From assembly GCF_934754925.1 (NCBI RefSeq), contig NZ_CAKVJA010000004.1:35561-99560 (forward strand): 64,000 bases of DNA, written 5' to 3'. The notes under the pieces were generated by a model that worked only from the letters and a program-made list of their open reading frames with translations, searched no databases and was not told the DNA's origin. Position numbers and translations under genes: made by a program. Positions 8,617-15,542 of this stretch are shown here, one piece after another (within the stretch, counting starts at the first letter, position 1; every line of letters starts with the position of its first letter). The DNA is from an uncultured Clostridium sp. (GTDB lineage: Bacteria; Bacillota; Clostridia; Clostridiales; Clostridiaceae).

Positions 8617-8708
8617 AGTTATAAATCAAATAAATTATTTATAACCTTAGGGGTTTATTATATGATTCAGTATGAGATGTTATATCTTTACATCTCAAAA
8701 CTGAATCA
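8617..8708. other. Two successive inverted repeats between convergent genes
   Basis: First GTTATAAAT / ATTTATAAC (about 8617-8645), then a longer stem TGATTCAGT-TGAGATG / CATCTCA-ACTGAATCA (8663-8680 and 8690-8708). Neither is followed by a T-run on either strand, so they are not ordinary terminators. They could be a small RNA or 3'-end processing structures. Confidence 0.45.
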
Positions 8709-8772
8709 ATTACTTTCATATGTGTTTTTAATTTTTATGTAATTAAAGTTATTCTTTAACTTGAATTAAATA

Positions 8773-9189
8773 TTATTCAACACCAAACATTACAGATGTA
8801 GCTTTGATAACAGCAACAGCTTTTGTTCCTACAGTCAATCCTAATTCTTTTACTGCAGCCATAGAAATTGTTGCTGAAATTTTATTGCCACCAGCAATAT
8901 CTAAAGTAACAATGGCATTTACTGCACCTTCATTGATATTAGATACTATACCTGTAATTTTATTACGAGCACTTAAAGTCATATCACCTATACCAATCAT
9001 AACTTCTGTAGCTTTGATAATAGCAACTGCTTTTTTACCAGGAACTAACTCCAATTCATTTATTGAAGCCATAGAAATTGTACCTGTAATTGTTTCACCT
9101 GCAAATTCTAAAGTAACTATTCCGTTAACTGCACCTTCCTGAACTTTTATAACTTGACCCAATAACTGATTTCTCGCACTAATTCTCAT
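8773..9189 (-). CDS. mop: Di-MOP molybdopterin/molybdate-binding protein
   Basis: Cytoplasmic molbindin of 138 residues built from two tandem MOP (TOBE-like) domains of about 69 residues. Each starts with (I/L)SARN and contains GAVN(G/A)IVTL, then IS(M/A) and ends with KAVA(I/V)IKAT(E/S)VM, so the duplication is easy to see. Such proteins bind molybdate or tungstate oxyanions as oligomers and buffer or sense the metal. The start follows AGGAGGAAAAAT. No modABC or molybdopterin genes are nearby. I saw no moco-type riboswitch in its upstream 260 bases. Confidence 0.93.
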   Translation of the reverse strand: MRISARNQLLGQVIKVQEGAVNGIVTLEFAGETITGTISMASINELELVPGKKAVAIIKATEVMIGIGDMTLSARNKITGIVSNINEGAVNAIVTLDIAGGNKISATISMAAVKELGLTVGTKAVAVIKATSVMFGVE

Positions 9190-9453
9190 TATTTTTCCTC
9201 CTAATATTTATTTTTTTAGTTAGTTATATCATTAATTTACTTTTATATACAAGTAATATATATCAATCTTAATACATATAAGTATCTGAGAAGTAGTTAA
9301 TATGAAGTATTAGATAGGAATTAGACATATAACTTAATAGTTGATAATTAAAATTTAAAAGTTAATTATGGGGGTAGTTGCATTAAAAATTAATTTGAGA
9401 ACATAATGCTTTTAAAAAGAGTATAATATAGAAAACTTGTATCGGGGGAAACT

Positions 9454-10764
9454 ATGATAAGTAGAGAAGAATATATTACTTCATCACTAGAATTACATCT
9501 TTTTTTTGGACGAATTATGAAAGAACATTCATTATTTTTAGAGGCGGGATTTACACCGAAAAATACAAAACTTTCTAAAGAAGCAGAGCATTATAAATTA
9601 AGTTTTGAAAAACTTTTACTAGATGTAGTTAGGATAAGTAATGGAAGGATTAGACAAGCGGTGATAGACTCAGGAGAGATTATTACTGATTATACTTTAA
9701 ATGCAGAAAAGAAGACCAGTTACTATACAGGAATAGATATTAATTCTAAGATAACGTTAAGAGAGAAAGAATTAGAATGCAAACTTACAAAGAGTGTTGA
9801 TAATAAGGTAATAGATTGCGTAAGAAGTCTTAATAATAAAGCTATAAAATTAGTTGATGGGCTAATAGATTTTAAAATTAGAGTCTTAGATGGTATGTTA
9901 TGTTGTGATTTATTCACAGTAAATTACCCATCGCTTATAGAGCATACAATAGAAGAGGCAAAAGTATATTCTTCATATATAAAAGATCTTGAATTAAATA
10001 AAAAAATAACTAAAGAAAATATTGGGGAATTTGAGCTGTTTTGGGATGAAGTTATGATGGATCATTCTTTATTTATTAGGGGATTACTTGATCCTAGTGA
10101 AAGTGAATTAATAAGAGCTTCAAATAAATTTGCAAATAAGTTTATTGAATTAATTGAAAGAACAGATGATGCTACAGAGATGATGACTAGTGTTACAAGT
10201 GACACATTAATTTTAAATAAATTTGTGTTATTAGGACATTCAACTGGTGGGGCAATAGCAATAAGGTATATGTCAAGGCATAAAGGAAAAGGAGTAGATA
10301 AACTAATTCTTTGTGGAGCAGCAGCTCCTAGCCTTATTAAACGTTCATATTTTCCATATGGAATAAGTAGAGAAGCTGTTGAAGAAATAATAGAAGGAAC
10401 ATATAGTGACAGACCTAAGATGTTAAAGAAATTTGGAGATATGTTTTTTTATAAAAAGGTTAGCAAACCTTTTATGGAATGGTTTTTTCAGCTAGGATTA
10501 CAAGCAGCTGGTTGGTCAACGGCTAAAATTGCTCAGACATGGTTAGGTGAAGAATCTTTATTTGACGATATGAAAAAAATAAAGGTTGAAACTTTAATTA
10601 TACATGGTATTCACGATAGAGTTTGTTTATTTCCTTTAGCAGAGGAGCAAAAAAAATTAATCAAGAATAGTAAATTAGTGAAGTTTATTAATAGTGGACA
10701 TGCTACCTTTTATGATGAAAGAGAGAAATTTAATGAGGAGATAAAAAAGTTTATTGAGGAGTAG
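9454..10764 (+). CDS. Chimeric protein: DUF2935 domain fused to N-truncated alpha/beta hydrolase
   Basis: 436 residues. Residues 1 to about 252 match the DUF2935 family (helical, two ferritin-like repeats, with FGRIMKEHSLFLE and FWDEVMMDHSLFIRGLLDP). At about residue 256 (near base 10220) the sequence switches to an alpha/beta hydrolase exactly before its nucleophile elbow: KFVLLGHSTGG with Ser263. Later come the acid (GIHDRV, Asp388) and the histidine (NSGHATF, His416). The first ~85 hydrolase residues, including the oxyanion-hole loop, and the last DUF2935 helix are missing. The simplest explanation is an in-frame deletion that joined two adjacent genes. The start is ATG after CGGGGG. Hydrolase activity is doubtful. 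Confidence 0.8.
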   Translation: MISREEYITSSLELHLFFGRIMKEHSLFLEAGFTPKNTKLSKEAEHYKLSFEKLLLDVVRISNGRIRQAVIDSGEIITDYTLNAEKKTSYYTGIDINSKITLREKELECKLTKSVDNKVIDCVRSLNNKAIKLVDGLIDFKIRVLDGMLCCDLFTVNYPSLIEHTIEEAKVYSSYIKDLELNKKITKENIGEFELFWDEVMMDHSLFIRGLLDPSESELIRASNKFANKFIELIERTDDATEMMTSVTSDTLILNKFVLLGHSTGGAIAIRYMSRHKGKGVDKLILCGAAAPSLIKRSYFPYGISREAVEEIIEGTYSDRPKMLKKFGDMFFYKKVSKPFMEWFFQLGLQAAGWSTAKIAQTWLGEESLFDDMKKIKVETLIIHGIHDRVCLFPLAEEQKKLIKNSKLVKFINSGHATFYDEREKFNEEIKKFIEE

Positions 10765-10835
10765 ATTATTAAAAATTTAAATAATAAAAAATAATAGAAA
10801 TAATATTTTAAAATATTTACATAGGAATTTATTGA

Positions 10836-10872
10836 AAAAAGTGTTTTATAAAAATATAATAAAACACTTTTT
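10836..10872. terminator. Bidirectional terminator
   Basis: 14-bp stem AAAAAGTGTTTTAT / ATAAAACACTTTTT between two convergent genes; it gives T-runs on both strands. Confidence 0.85.
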
Positions 10873-10883
10873 ATAATATTTAT

Positions 10884-11378
10884 TTAAATTTTAAATCCTA
10901 AATATATTTCACATATTGCTGAAATTATAAAAAAAGTACCTATAATATAAGGAGTTGCTAGTACTGTAACTGAAGGATTAATTAATATTAATAATCCTAA
11001 AATAAATAAAAGAATAATATAAACAGTATGAAAATTAAAACCTAAATTTCTATATTTAATTGCCATTATGAATAAGTAAACTCCTCTAATAATAGCCCAT
11101 ACACCAAAGAATAGAGCAAGTGTATCAATTGTTTCAATAGGCGAGAAACAGAGAAGTAGACCAAATAAAATTGAAATTGTACCATTTGCTATTAAAAAAA
11201 CATTATTGGTAGAGGAAAATGCTCTAATAATACTAAATATACCAGCAAGGATTATTAATACCCCACAAATATTAATAAAATTTGCTAAGGCGCTAAAAGG
11301 ATTTATAAAGAATAAAACCCCTATTACTCCAAATAATATTCCTTCAATAATAAATAGATATTCTAAAAATTTTCTCAA
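10884..11378 (-). CDS. DUF308/HdeD-family membrane protein
   Basis: About 164 residues with six hydrophobic segments and little else. The repeated pattern of GILFGVIGVLFFINP, GIFSIIRAF, GTISILFGLLLCFSP, GVWAIIRGVYLFIMAI and LLILINPSVTV is the DUF308 (HdeD-like) repeat. The function of the family in Gram-positives is unknown. The likely start is TTG at 11378, seven bases after AGGTGGTG; the two GTG codons at 11390 and 11387 are themselves part of that site. It is convergent with the chimeric hydrolase gene and shares its terminator. Confidence 0.8.
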   Translation of the reverse strand: MRKFLEYLFIIEGILFGVIGVLFFINPFSALANFINICGVLIILAGIFSIIRAFSSTNNVFLIANGTISILFGLLLCFSPIETIDTLALFFGVWAIIRGVYLFIMAIKYRNLGFNFHTVYIILLFILGLLILINPSVTVLATPYIIGTFFIISAICEIYLGFKI

Positions 11379-11547
11379 AAATATCACCACCTAAATATAT
11401 TTAATAAGGAAATTACTTTTAGTTTGTGATAAATTTATAATATTATAAATTTATTAAAGAAGTTTTTTGAAATATATGATAACATATTAATTATATTATA
11501 AAGTTAAATAACTATATAATATTAAAAAAGTTAAATGGAGGTTACAT

Positions 11548-12171
11548 GTGATAAAAAGAAATTGTAAGCAATGTGGAAAAGAATTTGTATTATCAGATTC
11601 AGAGGTTAAATTCTTTAAAGATAAGAATTTAGAGCTACCTAAAAGATGTAGTGAGTGTAGAAAGGAAAATAAAAATAATAAGGATTATAATATAAATAGT
11701 ATTAAAAAAGAAAATATAAATAATAATTATAAAAACGATAGTTCTGAGAATAATAATTATAAAAGCGTTAACAAGAAAAAAACATTTAAAAATATTATAG
11801 CTGCTGGATTAGTGCTTGTAGTTTTATTTTTAGGTAAATTATTTAATATAGATATTAACTGGCAAGCAATTGGTACAAGCTTTGGGACAGAAGAAAGTAA
11901 CGTTTCTCTTCAATTCCGTAATGAAACAATGTGGGAAGACCATTTTGAAAAGCATGGGAGTGAATTTGGGTATAAAAACAAGGAAGAGTATCTAAAGGGA
12001 GCTAATGAGGTTATTAATTCATCTACTTCAAAACATAAAACAGAAGCAGAAGATGGTGATGAAATATACTATGATGAAGATAAAAATGAAATAGTATTTG
12101 TATCAATAGATGGATATATTAGAACATATTTTAAGCCTAGTGATGGAATAAACTATTATAATAGGCAGTAA
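11548..12171 (+). CDS. Zinc-ribbon, single-span membrane protein with toxin-like C-terminal domain
   Basis: 207 residues from a GTG start after GGAGG. Residues 1-45 form a zinc ribbon (CKQC and CSEC). Next is a low-complexity Asn/Lys linker. One membrane span (NIIAAGLVLVVLFLGKLF) follows at about residues 87-105. The C-terminal ~75 residues include HFEKHGSEFGYKNKEEYLKG, then IYYDEDKNEIVFVSIDG and YIRTYFKPSDGINYYNRQ. That last region resembles C-terminal domains of polymorphic toxins of the BECR (barnase/EndoU/RelE-like) class, which end in an (I/Y)RT(Y/M)FKP motif. This is from memory and not searched. No immunity gene is evident downstream. A structural, non-toxic role is equally possible. 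Confidence 0.65.
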   Translation: MIKRNCKQCGKEFVLSDSEVKFFKDKNLELPKRCSECRKENKNNKDYNINSIKKENINNNYKNDSSENNNYKSVNKKKTFKNIIAAGLVLVVLFLGKLFNIDINWQAIGTSFGTEESNVSLQFRNETMWEDHFEKHGSEFGYKNKEEYLKGANEVINSSTSKHKTEAEDGDEIYYDEDKNEIVFVSIDGYIRTYFKPSDGINYYNRQ

Positions 12172-12199
12172 TGAAATTGAAATTATATAATAAGAAAAT

Positions 12200-12262
12200 A
12201 TGATTGGTGGAATATTCTTTGTTGCAGTACCTTATTATTTAATATCAAGAAAAAATAAATAG
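12200..12262 (+). pseudogene. C-terminal fragment of an FNT-family transporter
   Basis: Twenty codons ending in TAG read IGGIFFVAVPYYLISRKNK, which aligns with the last residues of the intact FNT gene at 2574 (VGGVLFVGLPYYFITKEKK). The rest of the gene is absent: the preceding CDS stops only 28 bases upstream. A good terminator follows. This is a deletion remnant. Confidence 0.8.
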
Positions 12263-12274
12263 TTTTATTATTAT

Positions 12275-12305
12275 AAGAGTTAGTATAAATGCTAGCTCTT
12301 TTTTA
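12275..12305 (+). terminator. Terminator after FNT remnant
   Basis: Stem AAGAGTTAG / CTAGCTCTT with one G-U pair, followed by TTTTTATT. It probably belonged to the lost FNT gene and may now serve the gene at 11548. Confidence 0.85.
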
Positions 12306-12389
12306 TTAATATATTTAAAAAAGTATCTATATTTATGAATATAAAAATAATAAATAAAATATTAGTAGAATAAGAGGGGAGGAGTGTAT

Positions 12390-13010
12390 ATGAAATATGA
12401 TAAGTGGCCATTGACTTATAAATACAAGGATTTAGAGCCGTATATAGATACAGAAACAGTATGTATACATTATACAAAGCATTTACAAGGATATGTAGAT
12501 AAGCTAAATAAAGTACTTGAAGGGTATGAAAAACTTACTGAAGGAAAAACATTAGAAGAAATACTTTTTAATGTTGAGAAAATACCTAAGGAAATAAGAA
12601 AAGATGTAATTAATCAAGGTGGAGGTGTAGCAAATCATAATTTATATTTTTCTATTTTATCAAAGAAGCCTAAGAAATATCCAAGTGGTAAGTTATTAAT
12701 AGATATTAATAAGAAATATGGTGATATAGAAAAATTAAAAGAGGAATTATCAAAGAGAGCTTTAAATCAATTTGGATCAGGATATTCATGGCTTGTAGTT
12801 AATGAAAAGGGGGAACTTGATTTACTTTCAACATCTAACCAAGATTCGCCGTTAATTTTCAAGATGAAGCCTATATTAGCAATCGATGTATGGGAGCATG
12901 CTTATTATTTAAAATATAAGAACTTGAGAGTTAATTATATAAAAAACATTTGGAATGTATTAGATTGGTCAAAGGTTGAAGAAAATTATTTAAGAGAATA
13001 CTTTAAGTAA
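12390..13010 (+). CDS. sodA: Superoxide dismutase, Fe/Mn type
   Basis: Cytoplasmic enzyme that dismutates superoxide to H2O2 and oxygen. 206 residues from ATG 12390 after GGGGAGGAG; a GTG at 12384 lies inside the spacing. Metal-ligand positions are visible: His in IHYTKHLQGYV, His in VANHNLYF, and Asp and His in AIDVWEHAYYLKY. FGSGYSWLVV and NVLDWSKVEENY are family features. The N-terminal helix is HYTKH rather than the common HHDKHH, so it is somewhat divergent but keeps all four ligands. Whether it uses Fe or Mn cannot be told. Monocistronic. Confidence 0.92.
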   Translation: MKYDKWPLTYKYKDLEPYIDTETVCIHYTKHLQGYVDKLNKVLEGYEKLTEGKTLEEILFNVEKIPKEIRKDVINQGGGVANHNLYFSILSKKPKKYPSGKLLIDINKKYGDIEKLKEELSKRALNQFGSGYSWLVVNEKGELDLLSTSNQDSPLIFKMKPILAIDVWEHAYYLKYKNLRVNYIKNIWNVLDWSKVEENYLREYFK

Positions 13011-13240
13011 AGATTAGAGATGAGCAATATAAAATAACAGTTATAATACAATGTATTGTTATATCTATAATATATAACAAATAAAGGTGAACTAAGTATA
13101 GGATAAACTTTTACTACTGTGAATGATATAAGAACATTTATTGCATAAAATAATTGATGATGATATAGTTTAAGCTATATTAGTGTTATATTAATATGAA
13201 TAATAACTAAAGAAAGATTAAATAGATATGGGGGATATTA

Positions 13241-13731
13241 ATGAAAATTAAATCCACAGCACTTCCACCAATCGGAATGCGTATCATTAAATCATCAATT
13301 GGAGTACTGTTAGGATTTATTATTTATTTAATTAGAGGAAGAAGAGGAGCTCCTTTTTATACTGCATTATCAGTTTTATGGTGTATGCAACCATATCCTA
13401 GTAATGCTAGGGCAAATGCAAGGCAAAGAACTATAGGAACAATGATAGGAGCATTTTATGGATTAATAATGATATTATTAGAGTATTATTTCTTACCATT
13501 TGATAGTGAATTTATTAGGTATCTAATAATATCTATACTAATAATACCAGTTATATATACAACAGTAGTAATAAATAAGAAAAATTCATTACATTAAAGA
13601 ATTAACTAAGTCTGAAGATATAATAATATTAGAAAGTAATGAAGAAGAAAAAAATTACGAGTAAATAAAAATGAATCAAATGAAATAGTTAGAAATTTAA
13701 AAGGGATGTATGAACCCTATTTTTGGAAGTA
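13241..13731 (+). pseudogene. Broken aromatic acid exporter (FUSC/ArAE-type) gene
   Basis: An ATG after GGGGGATATTA opens a 118-codon frame: GMRIIKSSIGVLLGFIIYLI, then FYTALSVLWCMQP, ARQRTIGTMIGAFYGL and a third hydrophobic stretch. It stops at 13597 after VINKKNSLH. Intact relatives run to about 330 residues with more membrane helices and a cytoplasmic tail. Two short frames follow (KELTKSEDIIILESNEEE and NEIVRNLKGMYEPYFWK) that look like the shifted tail. An internal deletion with frameshifts is the likely cause. The N-terminal 118 residues could still be translated. Confidence 0.6.
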
Positions 13732-13771
13732 AATAATAAGCTACTTTTTATAAGAAAAGTAGCTTATTATT
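13732..13771. terminator. Bidirectional terminator
   Basis: Perfect 17-bp stem AATAATAAGCTACTTTT / AAAAGTAGCTTATTATT between the broken exporter gene and the minus-strand 88-residue gene. Confidence 0.88.
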
Positions 13772-13779
13772 TATCAACA

Positions 13780-14046
13780 TTAGTGTTTATATCCACTTCC
13801 GGCACCAGTTTTAGCTTTTATTTCATGTAAGTTTAATTTACCATCATTTTCATTTATAATATTTTCAATTTTATGGCTTTTATGAGAGTTTTCATAGTTA
13901 CTTATCTTTTCAGCAATTTCTAAATTAGTATTATCATGCTTATATCCATTTCCAGCACCGGTTTTAGCTTTTATTTCATGTAAATTAAGATCTTCATCAT
14001 TTTGTTCAATAACCTCTTCTATTTTATGACTTTTATATTTTTTCAT
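13780..14046 (-). CDS. Duplicated BFD-like protein lacking all cysteines
   Basis: 88 residues made of two 33-residue repeats (residues 5-37 and 56-88, 26 identical positions) joined by an 18-residue linker. Each repeat reads KSHKIE, a variable helix with ENDxxLNLHEIKAKTGAG, then (N/S)GYKH. The helix plus EIKAKTGAGxG is the signature of the BFD [2Fe-2S] domain (compare EEVKEETGAGAGG in the protein at 2950-3123). Here every cluster cysteine is replaced, with Tyr, Lys and His at the expected sites. A perfect AGGAGG precedes the ATG. It may be a scaffold, a metal-binding (His/Lys/Tyr) derivative or a repeat-type peptide precursor. The function is unknown. Confidence 0.75.
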   Translation of the reverse strand: MKKYKSHKIEEVIEQNDEDLNLHEIKAKTGAGNGYKHDNTNLEIAEKISNYENSHKSHKIENIINENDGKLNLHEIKAKTGAGSGYKH

Positions 14047-14060
14047 TTTATCCTCCTATA

Positions 14061-14098
14061 AAAACAATAATATAAAATATATTTTATATTATTGTTTT
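14061..14098. promoter_or_regulatory. Perfect 38-bp palindrome abutting the RBS of the BFD-like repeat gene
   Basis: Two 19-base arms, AAAACAATAATATAAAATA and its exact complement, with no loop. It ends four bases before the AGGAGG of the 88-residue gene (minus strand). It could be a dimeric repressor operator, a 5' stem controlling mRNA stability or translation, or the terminator of something upstream; one arm ends in TTTT on each strand. Confidence 0.7.
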
Positions 14099-14243
14099 AT
14101 GTTAATTAAAAAGAAAGATACATTGGTTTTATTACCATTTTAGTATTTAAATAAAAGGTATTAGTATTATTTAGAAAGAAAATGAATATATATTAACATG
14201 TAAAGGTATATAGAGGTATACAAAGGTTGGGGAGGGATTTTAA

Positions 14244-14573
14244 ATGAGAATAAAAATTATATCACTTTCAGTTGTTAGGGAGAAAAATAAAAATGTAGGA
14301 AACAATAAGAAGTTTAGAGTAAAGGATATAATAATAAATACTGATTCTGAAAGTTTACAAAATTATGGAGAAAAATCAGATATATTAAGGTGTTTAAAAG
14401 AATGTATAAAGGAAAATGGAAACACAATAGATTATAATGAAATGAAAGAATTAGTTAACTGTAGTAATATAATAGGAAATAATTTCTGGAATGAAGATTA
14501 TTTTGAAAATACATGTAGATTTGAGTGTAGAGATTATTTTGATTTTTCAGAGTGTAAATTCAAATATATATAA
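14244..14573 (+). CDS. Hypothetical 109-residue protein
   Basis: I do not recognise this protein. It starts at ATG after GGGGAGGG. The N-terminus MRIKIISLSVVREK is mildly hydrophobic without a clear signal peptide. The C-terminal half has six cysteines (RCLKEC, VNCSN, TCRFEC, SECKF) and is aromatic/acidic. There are no membrane spans. It is divergent from the BFD-like repeat gene, so the palindrome region may also serve it. It ends with a hairpin terminator, which supports its being a real gene. Confidence 0.55.
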   Translation: MRIKIISLSVVREKNKNVGNNKKFRVKDIIINTDSESLQNYGEKSDILRCLKECIKENGNTIDYNEMKELVNCSNIIGNNFWNEDYFENTCRFECRDYFDFSECKFKYI

Positions 14574-14590
14574 AATAAAAAGATTAAATA

Positions 14591-14664
14591 AAAGTCGAAC
14601 AATAAATATGATTTACTTATATATGATTAATTATAAGCTCATATTTAAGGTTCGATTTTTTTAT
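14591..14664 (+). terminator. Terminator after 109-residue gene
   Basis: Outer stem AAAGTCGAAC / GGTTCGATTT enclosing an imperfect inner stem (AATATGA / TCATATT), followed by TTTTTTATA. Confidence 0.6.
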
Positions 14665-14852
14665 ACCATTATTTAATTATATATGATAATTATTTTTTTG
14701 TAGGATATATAATATATTTTAACCATAAACCTACTATTATAAAATTTAAATTCTTATGTTAATATAAGGTGGACAAGTTGTTACAGATGTAAAAGTACAT
14801 AACGACTAAAAATGAATTATTAAAAATAGTTCAAATTATAGGAGGAATGGAA

Positions 14853-15488
14853 ATGAAATCGAGGATAATTTCATTAGTATTATTAGGAAGTATATTTATT
14901 GGGGGAGTACAAGCTCATGCAGCTACTATTAGTAATAGTGATAGCGCTAGAAAGGTGACAGTTTCTAGACCTAATAGACCAAGTAGACCATCAAATGGAA
15001 GTACTTCTACAATAACACCACCATCAAGTGGAGAAAGTACAGAGAATAATACTACAACAGATAATAGTACAAATATTAGTGATAAATTTATGGCACAAGT
15101 TGAACAAGCTATCTATAACAAAGTAAATGAAGAGAGAGCTAAAGCTGGAGTACCAGCATTAAGTTATAATAACACTATGGAAAAGTATGCTAGAATTAAA
15201 TCTCAGGATATGGGAGATAAAAATTATTTTAGTCATACAGATTTAAATGGAAATTATATAACTACACAAATGCAAGCAGATGGCGTTTCATATAATGCTT
15301 GGGGAGAAAATATAGCATACATAGCTGGAATTACTGACCCAACAGCATTAGCAAATCAATTTATGACTAATTGGATGAATTCAGAGGGACATAAAAAAAA
15401 TATATTATCTACGAATTTTGATAGTATAGGTGTAGGTGTATATAAGGTAGGAAATAAGGTATATGCAACACAAGAGTTTTATAAATAA
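14853..15488 (+). CDS. Secreted CAP-domain (SCP/YkwD-like) protein
   Basis: 211 residues. A signal peptide (MKSRIISLVLLGSIFIGGVQ) ends near AHA. A Ser/Thr/Pro/Asn-rich linker follows, to about residue 75. The C-terminal ~125 residues form a CAP domain: VNEERAKAGVPALSYN, the KNYFSHTDLNG His, AWGENIAY and SEGHKKNILSTNFDSIGVG. These provide the conserved His/Glu/His residues. CAP proteins of this type are extracellular or cell-wall associated; their biochemical role in clostridia is undefined. ATG 14853 is preferred because the upstream ATG at 14847 touches the GGAGGA site. The convergent neighbour is an HTH-TPR regulator. Confidence 0.85.
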   Translation: MKSRIISLVLLGSIFIGGVQAHAATISNSDSARKVTVSRPNRPSRPSNGSTSTITPPSSGESTENNTTTDNSTNISDKFMAQVEQAIYNKVNEERAKAGVPALSYNNTMEKYARIKSQDMGDKNYFSHTDLNGNYITTQMQADGVSYNAWGENIAYIAGITDPTALANQFMTNWMNSEGHKKNILSTNFDSIGVGVYKVGNKVYATQEFYK

Positions 15489-15502
15489 AATTTTAAATAT
15501 AT

Positions 15503-15542
15503 AAACATAGAGAGGTTGTCCAATGGCAACCTCTCTATGTTT
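15503..15542. terminator. Bidirectional terminator overlapping regulator stop codon
   Basis: Perfect 16-bp stem AAACATAGAGAGGTTG / CAACCTCTCTATGTTT, loop TCCAATGG. The right arm overlaps the stop codon of the minus-strand regulator gene. Confidence 0.88.

Noticed and set aside
9190..9453. Possible moco riboswitch upstream of mop
   Set aside because: The interval is AT-rich with no conserved aptamer pattern; only ordinary promoter-like AT runs.
14491..14676. 61-residue ORF overlapping the 109-residue gene
   Set aside because: It overlaps in another frame, runs through the terminator and has no ribosome site.
14665..14840. Possible riboswitch upstream of the CAP-domain gene
   Set aside because: Small stems can be drawn, but no known aptamer motif (for example c-di-GMP-I) is present and there is no expression platform.
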